This document shows, in pieces, positions 43,398 to 52,920 of a stretch of DNA of 55,539 bases. A program made the translations under genes and the position numbers. Each line of letters starts with the position of its first letter. The first letter of the stretch is position 1. The notes under the pieces were generated by a model, which was given only the letters and a program-made list of their open reading frames with translations, was not told where the DNA came from and searched no databases. Origin of the DNA: Chitinophagaceae bacterium UBA7600 (GTDB lineage Bacteria > Bacteroidota > Bacteroidia > Chitinophagales > Chitinophagaceae); NCBI GenBank assembly GCA_002478885.1, contig DLKC01000075.1:1-55539 (forward strand). Direction: 5' to 3'.

Positions 43398-44945
43398 CTA
43401 CTTGCTTTTACGCAACATATCCTGGTATTTATCCATAAAGTTCAGTTCTGCCCGCGCGGCTATTAGTTGCATGGATTGCTTTCCGGTGTTCAACAGCATT
43501 ACCTGTGTTTGATTTGGATCAAAAGCTTCCCAGTTTGAAAGCCCCTTGCCATTTGGATTTCCCGTTGTTGCGAAGTTTACCCAGTAGCTTGACATCACTT
43601 CTTCCAGCATGTGATCTTCATCGGTGAATGGAAGCTGCCATGTATGTAACGTATGTAAGGCATAACAAATTTCTGAGGAGTGAAACGCGCCCCATTTTTC
43701 CTGCGCCGGTGCAACATGATTAAATTGATAGAGATAGGCTTTGTTCTTTCCATGCATTGACTGCATTTTAGCCCAGGTGTAATTCTGCCAGGCAAAAATA
43801 TTGTCACGGCCATAAGCAAACTGCGACTTCTTTATCTCCGCTTCATCACTTCCGGGAAAAGCTTTTAAATATTCTCCGGCCAGGCTTCCGTATTTTTTCT
43901 CCGCATCCGTCTTATAGGCTTCAGGCGTAGGTACTGTTTGTGGCGGGAAACCTTCATCGCCATTCCATCCAGTTAGTAAGGGCACATCGTTTTGCTTTGC
44001 GCTGCTAAATATGTCATACACACTTGCCGGCAGCACATAGCCATCTATTACGGGGCTTGCAGCAAAAGAACCGGATGCCTTTTGCAGATCTGCGGCGCTC
44101 ATTTTGCGCATCTCGCCAATCGAAGTCGCATGTACTGACTGCATAAATTTTACGCCATTATCTTCCGCTGCCTGCAGGCTAAGGGCTCTTCCATCAACAT
44201 TGAACATGCCCCCGCTTTCGGCAATAGCACGCTGGAACAAACCTTTCGCCAATGGAGATGCCATTAACGCGTTTACACTGAATGCACCTGCACTCTGGCC
44301 GGCAATCGTTATCCTACCCGGATCACCGCCAAAAGCTGCAATATTTTCTTTCACCCATTGTAAAGCTGCAACCTGGTCGAGCAATGCAAAATTGCCAGAG
44401 CTTTTTCCGCCCGATGTTTTTGTCAGGTCAGGATGGGCCAAAAAACCAAACACACCAACGCGATAGTTGATCGACACAAACACCACTCCCTTTTTTGCCA
44501 GTTGTTCACCATCATAAATTGCGCAGGCGCTGCCGCCTGATACAAAACCACCGCCATATATCCACACAATTACGGGCCGCTTTTCTTTTGACGATTTTGC
44601 CGCGGTCCATACATTCAGGTATAAACAGTCTTCGCTGATAGGCTTCTCCGGAATCAAATACTCCGCCGTGTACATCATAAACGGCGAGGGTTTGTTCTGC
44701 ATGGGGCTAGCAGAAAATGCATCGCACGCTTTAACACCCTGCCACGATGCTGCCCGTTGCGGTGCCTTCCACCGAAGATCACCTACCGGTGGTGCCGCGA
44801 AAGGAATGCCTCTAAAAATTTTAATATCACCGGTCGCATTGTTTGTGCCCGAAACGAGTCCGTTCATCGTCTTTACAACATCAAGCTGTGCATTGGATTG
44901 TATGTTGCAAGCGAAGATGGAAAGCGCAAGTATTATTTTTTTCAT
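43398..44945 (-). CDS. Secreted type-B carboxylesterase 1
   Basis: ATG 44945 yields a 515-residue protein with a Sec signal (MKKIILALSIFACNIQSNAQ). An in-frame upstream ATG (45011) would read through the repeat element and is rejected. Features are FRGIPFAAPPVGDLRW, SEDCLYLNVW, YGGGFVSGG oxyanion region, nucleophile S218 in AGQSAGA, and the C-terminal HSSEICYALH catalytic His. It may remove acyl groups from plant or microbial polysaccharides. It shares its architecture with the gene at 49999; the two enclose four other genes. Confidence 0.92.
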   Translation of the reverse strand: MKKIILALSIFACNIQSNAQLDVVKTMNGLVSGTNNATGDIKIFRGIPFAAPPVGDLRWKAPQRAASWQGVKACDAFSASPMQNKPSPFMMYTAEYLIPEKPISEDCLYLNVWTAAKSSKEKRPVIVWIYGGGFVSGGSACAIYDGEQLAKKGVVFVSINYRVGVFGFLAHPDLTKTSGGKSSGNFALLDQVAALQWVKENIAAFGGDPGRITIAGQSAGAFSVNALMASPLAKGLFQRAIAESGGMFNVDGRALSLQAAEDNGVKFMQSVHATSIGEMRKMSAADLQKASGSFAASPVIDGYVLPASVYDIFSSAKQNDVPLLTGWNGDEGFPPQTVPTPEAYKTDAEKKYGSLAGEYLKAFPGSDEAEIKKSQFAYGRDNIFAWQNYTWAKMQSMHGKNKAYLYQFNHVAPAQEKWGAFHSSEICYALHTLHTWQLPFTDEDHMLEEVMSSYWVNFATTGNPNGKGLSNWEAFDPNQTQVMLLNTGKQSMQLIAARAELNFMDKYQDMLRKSK

Positions 44946-44949
44946 GAGA

Positions 44950-45160
44950 TTATTTTTGATCCGGGCTTTTGAATAAATATCTGACTGCTGTTGCGTCGCA
45001 CTCTTGTGCAATTAGTCCGTAAGTCAGCAAATACGGAAAGTCATTAAACCAATGCCGAAATAATTAAGATACCTTCGGACTCTTTGCTTTCCGACTTCTA
45101 TTCTACAGTACAAGTGAGTGACACAACAGGCGATGCCACCTGCATTGCAGCTGGCAAACC
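44950..45160. repeat. Intergenic inverted repeat, copy O (R/S)
   Basis: The outer TTTTTGATCCGGGCTTTTG is at 44953-44971, the left arm GTTGCGTCGCACTCTTGTGC at 44990-45009, the right type-S arm GTACAAGTGAGTGACACAAC at 45108-45127, then AGGCGATGCCA. The start matches copy J (CCGGGCTTTTGAATAAATAT). The right end falls just before the esterase stop at 45164. Confidence 0.92.
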
Positions 45161-45163
45161 ACA

Positions 45164-46747
45164 TCATTTCTGCTTCATCGCTGCCGCTATCGCTTTCTCT
45201 GCAAGTGGTTCCATTACTCTATAACCTGCAAGGTTTGGGTGAATGCCATCGCCCGACAAACTTTCGGGAAGGCCATTGCGATCATCTTTCATCGCGGTGA
45301 AATAGTCGAGATAAACAACATTGTTTTTCGTCGCATAATCTTTAAGCATCTGATTCAGCTTAATTACTTTTTCCGCAGGCTGCATTCCCGGCCTCCATGG
45401 GAAATCAAACGCAGGCAGTACCGAAGAAATAACCGGTTTTATTTTATTGGCTTTTGCGAGCTCGACCATAGAAACAATGTTGCCAAATGTTTCTTCAAGC
45501 GTCATCGGGCCTGTATTTTGCGCGATATCATTTATGCCGGCGAGGATCACCACCACCGCGGGTTTCAGGTCAATTACATCCGGGCGGAAGCGAATAAGCA
45601 TTTGCGGTGTGGTTTGCCCGCTGATGCCGCGGTCGATGTAGTTTTTACCAGCGAAGAAAGAAGAGTCTGCATTGATCCAGCCATCGGTGATGGAGTTACC
45701 CATGAATACTACCCGCGGCTTTGTTGAAGTTGTTGAGGCGAGTGCAGTGTTTGCATCCCTGTAGCGGCCAAGATTCTGCCAGTCGCTGTGAAATCTTTCT
45801 TCATCTTTTTTCTTCCATTCATCAAGCTGCCAGTCTGCAACATTCTTCATCCAGTCGGGCGGATGCAACATTTTCAGGTAGCCGTTCAATCTTAGCCAGT
45901 CGCCAAAGCGGTCGATCCAGGTATCGCTTGGAAGATGTTGCACACGCATGCCGAATCCGTGGTTCCCGGTTGAATAAATATGAAGCTCAGCCGAATGCTT
46001 TGTGTTCAGCCATTGCTGATAAAGGTTAACACTCTGCGGTGTCAATTGAAAGCCGTCATCAGAAGCCACTGCAATAAACATTGGCGGCGCATCTGCGGGC
46101 ACATTGTTAGCCATTTCATTGGGGAAAAAAGGGTAGATAGGCGCTATAAAATCGGGCTTGTTCTCAGGAGTATATCCAAATGCAGTTGATGTGGTAACAG
46201 TGCCGCCAGCTGAAAAGCCGATGATGCCTATTTTGCTTTTATCAATTCCAAATTCGCCAGCATGGCTGCGCACATAAGCAATCGCATTTCTGCCGTCAGC
46301 AACGGCAAAAGGTATTGCATCTTTCATTTGGATTTCCAGCTCAGGCTTGCCAATTTTACCCATAAACTCTGCTGCAGGATCGTTTGTAACACAATGTATC
46401 AGCCTGTATTTAAGCACGAAGCAGGTAACACCTTTTTTTACCAGCCATTGCGCCACATCAAAACCTTCGCTGTTGATGGAAAGCGCATGAAAGCCGCCCC
46501 CGGGACAAATGATTACCGCTGTTCCTGTTGCCTGCGACGCAGGAGGTTCAAACACAGTGAGTGTTGGTTTCGAAACATTGTACACCACGTCAGTCTTCCA
46601 GATGTTGTTGGTATTGAGCGCTTCGTTCCATGTCCACGATTCAGAACCAGGAGCAGGCCCGTTATACAATGGAATTACTTTGTTTTGCGCATGGCAAACA
46701 ACAAATAAAAAAAGTAAAGCAGTCAATAATGGCAATGATCGTTTCAT
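45164..46747 (-). CDS. Two-domain esterase: alpha/beta hydrolase plus SGNH hydrolase
   Basis: This 527-residue secreted protein (signal to about residue 20, FVVCHAQ) joins two different esterases. Domain 1 (about 25-290) is an alpha/beta hydrolase with IICPGGGFHALS, nucleophile S179 (GFSAGG), D231 and H263. Domain 2 (about 340-527) is SGNH/GDSL-like: S352 in GNSITDGW, G375, N406 in AGINDIA, D500 and H503 (SGDGIHP). Both catalytic sets look intact. Fusions of two carbohydrate esterases occur in polysaccharide-degrading Bacteroidota; acetyl removal from xylan or pectin is a reasonable guess. Confidence 0.9.
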   Translation of the reverse strand: MKRSLPLLTALLFLFVVCHAQNKVIPLYNGPAPGSESWTWNEALNTNNIWKTDVVYNVSKPTLTVFEPPASQATGTAVIICPGGGFHALSINSEGFDVAQWLVKKGVTCFVLKYRLIHCVTNDPAAEFMGKIGKPELEIQMKDAIPFAVADGRNAIAYVRSHAGEFGIDKSKIGIIGFSAGGTVTTSTAFGYTPENKPDFIAPIYPFFPNEMANNVPADAPPMFIAVASDDGFQLTPQSVNLYQQWLNTKHSAELHIYSTGNHGFGMRVQHLPSDTWIDRFGDWLRLNGYLKMLHPPDWMKNVADWQLDEWKKKDEERFHSDWQNLGRYRDANTALASTTSTKPRVVFMGNSITDGWINADSSFFAGKNYIDRGISGQTTPQMLIRFRPDVIDLKPAVVVILAGINDIAQNTGPMTLEETFGNIVSMVELAKANKIKPVISSVLPAFDFPWRPGMQPAEKVIKLNQMLKDYATKNNVVYLDYFTAMKDDRNGLPESLSGDGIHPNLAGYRVMEPLAEKAIAAAMKQK

Positions 46748-46769
46748 GATTTAAGCTTATAAAATATGA

Positions 46770-46862
46770 GTGACAAATTTTTATGAACCTGGCTTAAGAT
46801 ATACTGTTCAACTTTTGTTGCGTCGCACACTTGTACGTTCTTTTCGTTACGCAACAGGCAAC
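46770..46862. repeat. Intergenic repeat, copy P (R, right arm vestigial)
   Basis: The outer TTTTTATGAACCTGGCTT is at 46778-46796, the left arm GTTGCGTCGCACACTTGTAC at 46817-46836; only GTTACGCAACAGGCAA (46846-46861) remains of the right side. It ends at the lipoprotein stop. Confidence 0.75.
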
Positions 46863-46863
46863 A

Positions 46864-47697
46864 CTATTCAGTTTCAGCTTTCATAAACTGGCCTGCCATC
46901 TGGAATAACCCGTTCAGCTTTAACTGGAAACTGCTATTGTCCAGATAAAACAACTGCAACCTAAAGTATGGCTGGCCAATCACTACCGGCTTTTCTTTTA
47001 ATTTACTTTGCAGCACTGCTGACATTGGTTTTTTTGTATGAAAATAAAAACTGATTTCTGTAATGCTCGAACTTCGCACGAGAATCAAATTACCTGGCGT
47101 TAACAACAACTTTTTATATTCAAGCAATTCAGCATTGGTGGTTGTATCAAGAATTCTTCCCCACCCATCATTCAATTCCATATTTAACCAGGATCCTGTT
47201 TCAACTTCAGTGAAAACGGAATTTTTTATAGCGTCCATTACTTCCGCATTTATCTTTTCGCTGGAAGAATCCAATTTCAAAACAAAGCTGTTGTTCATGA
47301 GTGAATCAATGGGTATCTCCAATGGTGCACGCTCGTAACAAGGCTTCGTTGTAAAAGATGATGCAGCCGAAAAATAAGCTGCTCCAAAATTTCTGGGATC
47401 AAAAACCTTAACCGGCTTCATGGTTTTCATGTCTACAATACTGCCCAGCAGAAAAGTATCTTTTGTACGTATAAAAACGGCGTTTACAGCGTAAGAGCTT
47501 CCCATGCAGCTGTCGTGGATCTTTTTTCTTTCATCCCATATTTTCCCATGAGGTACGGCGAAAGAAGAATCGGCAGGAAAACTAAATTCGTTTTCGCTCA
47601 CAGGTTTAAAAACGATGTGCTGCTTACTGTTTCCCGTTGCACAACCCAACAACAAGAACATCAAAATAATGATAGGCGATGAATAAAAAGGTTTCAT
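46864..47697 (-). CDS. Unknown lipoprotein
   Basis: This 277-residue protein has a lipoprotein signal (MKPFYSSPIIILMFLLLGCA, Cys at residue 19). ATG 47697 is preferred to 47718 because it puts the signal at the N terminus. The body has several FDPRNFG, CYERAPLEIPIDSLM and WLNMELNDGWGR blocks with no motif I recognise. It lies between the two esterase genes, so an accessory role in the carbohydrate block is possible. Confidence 0.65.
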   Translation of the reverse strand: MKPFYSSPIIILMFLLLGCATGNSKQHIVFKPVSENEFSFPADSSFAVPHGKIWDERKKIHDSCMGSSYAVNAVFIRTKDTFLLGSIVDMKTMKPVKVFDPRNFGAAYFSAASSFTTKPCYERAPLEIPIDSLMNNSFVLKLDSSSEKINAEVMDAIKNSVFTEVETGSWLNMELNDGWGRILDTTTNAELLEYKKLLLTPGNLILVRSSSITEISFYFHTKKPMSAVLQSKLKEKPVVIGQPYFRLQLFYLDNSSFQLKLNGLFQMAGQFMKAETE

Positions 47698-47799
47698 GTT
47701 GAGTTGTTCGTTATGCATTTACAACCGGGCCTTAAATTTATTCAAATATCATCTTACGCAGGAAAATAAATTCATAGCAACTTACTAAACGGGCGCTAA

Positions 47800-48954
<1,155 letters not shown>

Positions 48955-48964
48955 TTAATAAAAG

Positions 48965-49060
48965 AGGTACACCGGGTAACCGTTCTGCTGACGGATGTAC
49001 CCGGCGTACAAGTGTGCGACGCAACGGTAGCCGGATTGATATTCTAAAAGCCGGCTACAA
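48965..49060. repeat. Intergenic repeat, copy Q (single R arm)
   Basis: A complete right arm GTACAAGTGTGCGACGCAAC (49006-49025) and outer block AAAAGCCGGCTACAAAAATT (49047-49066) end at the epimerase stop. A matching left arm is missing, though ACCGGGTAAC (48971-48980) may be its outer block. Confidence 0.8.
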
Positions 49061-49063
49061 AAA

Positions 49064-49978
49064 TTATACTTTCAACGTCTCCGTAATATATTTATAACTG
49101 GCTTTAATGCTTTCCATTGGATCTTTTGGCATGTCGTGTTCAATGTAAAAGTGTTTCATTCCCGAAGTGGAGGCAGCATCGAAAATGCGTTTGTAGTCGA
49201 TAGTGCCGCTGCCGACGGGAAGAATGTTTTCTTTTGCAGCATCAAGATCTTTTACATGCCACAAAGGAAAGCGCCCGGGGTTTTGTTTAAACAATTCTAC
49301 GGGGTCTTTTCCGCCTTTGGTTGCCCATGCAAGATCGAGTTCCATCTGCATAGTGGTTTGCGATAAAAACATTTCGTAAGGCACACTGCCTTCTATGTTA
49401 TGAAACTCCGCATCGTGATTGTGGTACGCAAAACCAATACCCGCTTTTTTACAAGCTGCATCCGTTTTATTGAGCACTTCGATAGAAGCTTTTATATCGT
49501 CAAGTGTGTTGATCGGTGTGTTGGCGCATACCAAATATTCAACTCCACCTTCAGCTGCTTCGTCGACGAGCTCTTGCATATTATCGTTAAGATTGCGCAT
49601 GGGCGGAATTTTGAGCGGGTTGCCATTTGCGTCTGTTGGCATTTTGGCGCCCGGGGGCATTTTGAAAGGCGCGCCCAGCACATGGTGGGAAGTCCATTTC
49701 ATGCCGAGATCATTAATAGTCTTGGCAAACTCTTTCGGCTTCATGCCGTAATACCCTCCCTTCTTGCTGAAGGCCGATTCAATCTCTTTAATGCCCACAT
49801 CGGCAATCTTTTTCAATGTACCCTGAACATCGTCGTCCATAACATTGAAAAACGTAAATAACTGTAATCCCACGGGGTGGTGTTTCTTGAATATCTCAGC
49901 AAGAGATGTATTTGAAACGAGCATTGCGCCGAGCGCAGCCGCGCCGGAATGCTGAATAAATTTTCTTCTGTTATACAT
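49064..49978 (-). CDS. Exported sugar phosphate isomerase/epimerase-like TIM barrel
   Basis: This 304-residue protein starts with MYNRRKFIQHSGAAALGAML, a twin-arginine signal. The xylose-isomerase-like barrel has VGLQLFTFF, YHNHDAEF, MELDLAWATKGGKDP, WHVKD and IEHDMP, giving plausible metal ligands. Similar exported proteins accompany GMC/DUF1080 sets in 3-keto-sugar clusters. Lies 20 nt downstream of the second carboxylesterase. Confidence 0.85.
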   Translation of the reverse strand: MYNRRKFIQHSGAAALGAMLVSNTSLAEIFKKHHPVGLQLFTFFNVMDDDVQGTLKKIADVGIKEIESAFSKKGGYYGMKPKEFAKTINDLGMKWTSHHVLGAPFKMPPGAKMPTDANGNPLKIPPMRNLNDNMQELVDEAAEGGVEYLVCANTPINTLDDIKASIEVLNKTDAACKKAGIGFAYHNHDAEFHNIEGSVPYEMFLSQTTMQMELDLAWATKGGKDPVELFKQNPGRFPLWHVKDLDAAKENILPVGSGTIDYKRIFDAASTSGMKHFYIEHDMPKDPMESIKASYKYITETLKV

Positions 49979-49998
49979 TGCCTTGAGTTTTAGCGGGG

Positions 49999-51624
49999 TT
50001 ATTTATTTGTTTTTTCGAGGAAGAGATAACGGTCACGGTTAGTTTCTTCAACAGCTTTTGTTGTTACATCGATATGCATATACTGAACGGTTTTGCTGTT
50101 ATCAACTGCCGGCCAAACAGGGACGCCCATACCATTTGGGTTACCGGTTTTTATAAAGTTCTCGAAGTATGCCTGCATGATTGTAGATACGGCAAAATCC
50201 TCGGGCTGCCAGTCATACACACGGTTCGTTGGCAGGTTACCTAAGGCGTATTCGATCTCAGCAGAATGCACTGCTCCCTTTGCAGCAGGCGCTTTTGGAG
50301 CTTTGCCTGTTGTGTCTTTTGTTACACCTCCGGCAAGGTTAGCCGTTGCATTACCCATTTCAGGGCGCATTTGCGGACGTGGCCGTGCATACAAATAGCG
50401 GTAAACAGGTTTGCCTCCAGTTTTGCTTTGCAGGTCGATCCATTTCCAGGTACCGTAAGCGATAAAGCGATCGGCTGCCAATTGTGTGGCCACGGCTTCT
50501 GCCTCTTCATCTGTTGAGGCGCTATATGCTTTCAGGGCCTCTTCTGTATTGTTAGGGTATAATTTCTGTAATGCCTTCTTTAAATTTTCCATTGTTGGCT
50601 TGTCGCCGCCGAGTACCATCTGGTAAACCATTTCCTGTGAATTCCACCCGGCAAGCATAGGCACATGCGCCTGCTTACCCGATTCAAAAATGTTCTGTGG
50701 AGATTCAGGAAAAAAATAGCCATCCACGCAAACAGGAAATGTTCCGAAAGCGGCTTTGGCAGTGGCTTTCATTACGTCATCGGCACTCATGGCGCGAAGT
50801 TCTGCCAACGAATTTTTGTTGATGCCTTTAGCCCAGGTATCGCCCGATTTTTCTGCATCCGCCAGTGATGTTGTTCGGTTAGATCCCAGCAGAGAGCCGC
50901 TCTCACCGATTGCACCTGCAATAATATTTTTTGATAACGGAGAAGCCATCTGCGCGCTCACCGAAAATGAACCTGCAGACTCTCCAGCAATGGTTATCTT
51001 TTTCGGATCACCACCAAATGCAGCAATATTTTCCTGCACCCATTTTAAAGCTGCAGCCTGGTCGAGCAAACCATAATTGCCAGAGGCATGATGGGGTGAC
51101 TCCTTTGTCAACTCAGGATATGACAGAAAGCCAAAAACCCCAAGTCGGTAATTTACGGTAACCGAAACAATACCACGGCGGGCCATGCTCTCGCCATCAT
51201 ATCTTGGCTCGCTGCCATCTCCGGCCAGGTAGCCACCTCCGTAGAAATATACCAGCACCGGCAGTTTGTCTTTACCGGTTTTAGAGGGCGACCACACATT
51301 CAGGTATAAACAATCTTCACTAACACCATCTGAACGAAAAGCCATGTCGCCAAAAATCGGTAACTGCATGGCACGTGGTCCAAATTTATCGGCCTTGCGC
51401 ACGCCGCTCCAGTTCTTAACGGGTTGGGGTTCTCTCCAGCGAAGATCGCCCACAGGTGGAGCTGCGAAAGGCACCCCCCTGAATACATTAAGGCCAGACT
51501 CAAAAACTCCTTCCAATGTGCCGTTCGCTGTCTTTACCTGCAAACCCGGCTCGGCGTTTTGCGCAGTAGCGGTTACTGCAACAAAGAGCACTGTACATAA
51601 AACGAGTGAAAATTTTTGCTTCAT
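49999..51624 (-). CDS. Secreted type-B carboxylesterase 2
   Basis: ATG 51624 gives 541 residues with signal MKQKFSLVLCTVLFVAVTAT (cleaved near AQN). The ATG at 51714 lies in the repeat and is rejected. Hallmarks are FRGVPFAAPPVGDLRW, SEDCLYLNVWSPSK, FYGGGYLAG, nucleophile S216 in AGESAGS and the C-terminal HSAEIEYALGN. It is a paralogue of the gene at 43398 with a longer insertion near the C terminus. Probable carbohydrate or feruloyl ester hydrolase. Confidence 0.92.
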   Translation of the reverse strand: MKQKFSLVLCTVLFVAVTATAQNAEPGLQVKTANGTLEGVFESGLNVFRGVPFAAPPVGDLRWREPQPVKNWSGVRKADKFGPRAMQLPIFGDMAFRSDGVSEDCLYLNVWSPSKTGKDKLPVLVYFYGGGYLAGDGSEPRYDGESMARRGIVSVTVNYRLGVFGFLSYPELTKESPHHASGNYGLLDQAAALKWVQENIAAFGGDPKKITIAGESAGSFSVSAQMASPLSKNIIAGAIGESGSLLGSNRTTSLADAEKSGDTWAKGINKNSLAELRAMSADDVMKATAKAAFGTFPVCVDGYFFPESPQNIFESGKQAHVPMLAGWNSQEMVYQMVLGGDKPTMENLKKALQKLYPNNTEEALKAYSASTDEEAEAVATQLAADRFIAYGTWKWIDLQSKTGGKPVYRYLYARPRPQMRPEMGNATANLAGGVTKDTTGKAPKAPAAKGAVHSAEIEYALGNLPTNRVYDWQPEDFAVSTIMQAYFENFIKTGNPNGMGVPVWPAVDNSKTVQYMHIDVTTKAVEETNRDRYLFLEKTNK

Positions 51625-51644
51625 AATGGCTTGTTTTATAATTA

Positions 51645-51706
51645 AGGTTTTTATTGTCCCTGCTTCAGCAACATCGCCCGGCACCTGTTGCGTCGCACTC
51701 TTGTAC
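51645..51706. repeat. Intergenic repeat, copy R (single R arm)
   Basis: The outer TTTTTATTGTCCCTGC is at 51648-51663, and the left arm GTTGCGTCGCACTCTTGTAC at 51687-51706. No right arm follows. It is the only copy between two divergent starts, in the 417-nt gap 51625-52041, which otherwise holds the hairpin at 51731 and A+T-rich sequence before the regulator gene. Confidence 0.8.
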
Positions 51707-51730
51707 TGTACCAAAAACAGCTGCGTGATT

Positions 51731-51761
51731 AAAATAGCCCTGCATGCGCAGGGGCTATTTT
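51731..51761. terminator. Strong hairpin between divergent genes (terminator-like or operator)
   Basis: AAAATAGCCCTGC (51731-51743) pairs with GCAGGGGCTATTTT (51748-51761) around a 4-nt loop ATGC, with one bulged G. Tails are T-rich on both strands. Since neither neighbour ends here, it may terminate a short transcript, attenuate one of the divergent genes, or be an operator. Confidence 0.5.
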
Positions 51762-52041
51762 CACTGTTGGTTTAGAAAAAGTTCAGGTAATTAAAAGTCA
51801 GCTGTTTTCCGATTCGTTTAGCGCTGGCGGCCTTCAATTGCAACCCTTACGCCTTTAGCATTGCGGCGCTTATTACAAAGACGCTACCTCATTTTCATTT
51901 TAGTGGCATCAGCAACCGGCTTCGGGCAGCTAAGAAAACTTCAATTTATTGCAAAATTATTCTGTAATTTATACGCAATGAAGATACACGAATTTTAAAT
52001 AGTATATTTTTTCAGGTTATATAAATTTTTACTTTTATCAA

Positions 52042-52821
52042 ATGAAAACGGAAAAGGACAAGGTCGACGCGATCAAAAACGGCGAAAAGCACTTTTTGCA
52101 TCATCTTTCAATTGACTGCGTTTTATTTGGCTATCATGAACATCAGTTGAAAGTGCTGCTGTTGCAATGGAAGCACTCGGGGAAATGGAGCCTGCCGGGC
52201 GGATTTATAAAACTCGATGAAACCCTCGAAGAATCCGCAAAACGAATTTTAAAAGAAAGAACCGGGCTCGATGACATTTTCCTCCAGCAATTCCAATCTT
52301 TTGGCGATCCAAAACGTTCTCACCGAAGTAAACAGGACATTGAAACGCTTGCAATTGTTAGCGGTTCACTCATAGATGAAACTCATTGGATACTAAAGCG
52401 TACCGTTTCTATAGGGTACTATGCCGTAACAGAATATTCAAAAGTTACGCCCCGGCCCGACCCGCTTTCTGAAATATGCGAGTGGTGGGATATAGATGAG
52501 CTCCCCCAACTGGTATTTGACCACAATATTATTGTAACAGAAGCCTTGAAAGCTTTGCGTTTGCAGATCTATCACCAACCAATCGGTTATAACCTGCTGC
52601 CCGAAAAATTTACCCTGCCTGAAATACACGCTTTATATGAAACCATTCTTGGCAAAGAACTTGACCGCCGCAATTTTGCCAAAAAACTGATCTCGCTTGG
52701 CATCATTAAAAAACTGGATGAAATGAGAAGCATCGGCGCACATCGCTCTCCATTTCTTTACAAATTCGACAAACGCAAATACGATAAGGCTTTAAAAGAA
52801 GGCATTGCGCTTGCATTCTAA
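52042..52821 (+). CDS. Nudix-fold transcriptional regulator (NrtR/AraR type), degenerate Nudix box
   Basis: The 259-residue protein has an N-terminal Nudix domain (residues 20-150) and a C-terminal winged helix (about 165-245, PEKFTLPEIHALYETILGKELDRRNFAKKL). The Nudix box at 54-76 keeps E60 and E72, but two acidic residues of REUXEE are replaced (I69, R73), so pyrophosphatase activity is unlikely. NrtR-like proteins with a dead Nudix domain sense a ligand; AraR of Bacteroides senses arabinose. It is convergent with the GH3 gene and divergent from the esterases, so it probably controls sugar genes here. Confidence 0.85.
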   Translation: MKTEKDKVDAIKNGEKHFLHHLSIDCVLFGYHEHQLKVLLLQWKHSGKWSLPGGFIKLDETLEESAKRILKERTGLDDIFLQQFQSFGDPKRSHRSKQDIETLAIVSGSLIDETHWILKRTVSIGYYAVTEYSKVTPRPDPLSEICEWWDIDELPQLVFDHNIIVTEALKALRLQIYHQPIGYNLLPEKFTLPEIHALYETILGKELDRRNFAKKLISLGIIKKLDEMRSIGAHRSPFLYKFDKRKYDKALKEGIALAF

Positions 52822-52861
52822 CAATGCCTTCCCATTTAATTTATTTGCTGCACAAAGAATA

Positions 52862-52920
52862 TGGCGCAGAAGAGTGCGACGCAAGTAAAGCCAAATAGTA
52901 CTACTGGCCCATGGCTCCAA
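52862..52920. repeat. Intergenic repeat, copy S (single R arm) overlapping the GH3 3' end
   Basis: The right arm AGAAGAGTGCGACGCAAG (52868-52885) is followed by TAAAGCCAAATAG and outer ATGGCTCCAAAATT (52911-52924). The outer part encodes the last residues of the GH3 protein, whose stop codon is at 52901-52903. It lies between convergent genes. Confidence 0.75.

Noticed and set aside
47722..47765. ACCGGGCCTTAAATTTATTC then CTTACGCAGG, like a decayed left end.
   Set aside because: Only the CCGGGC block and vague A+T flank agree; no recognisable arm remains.
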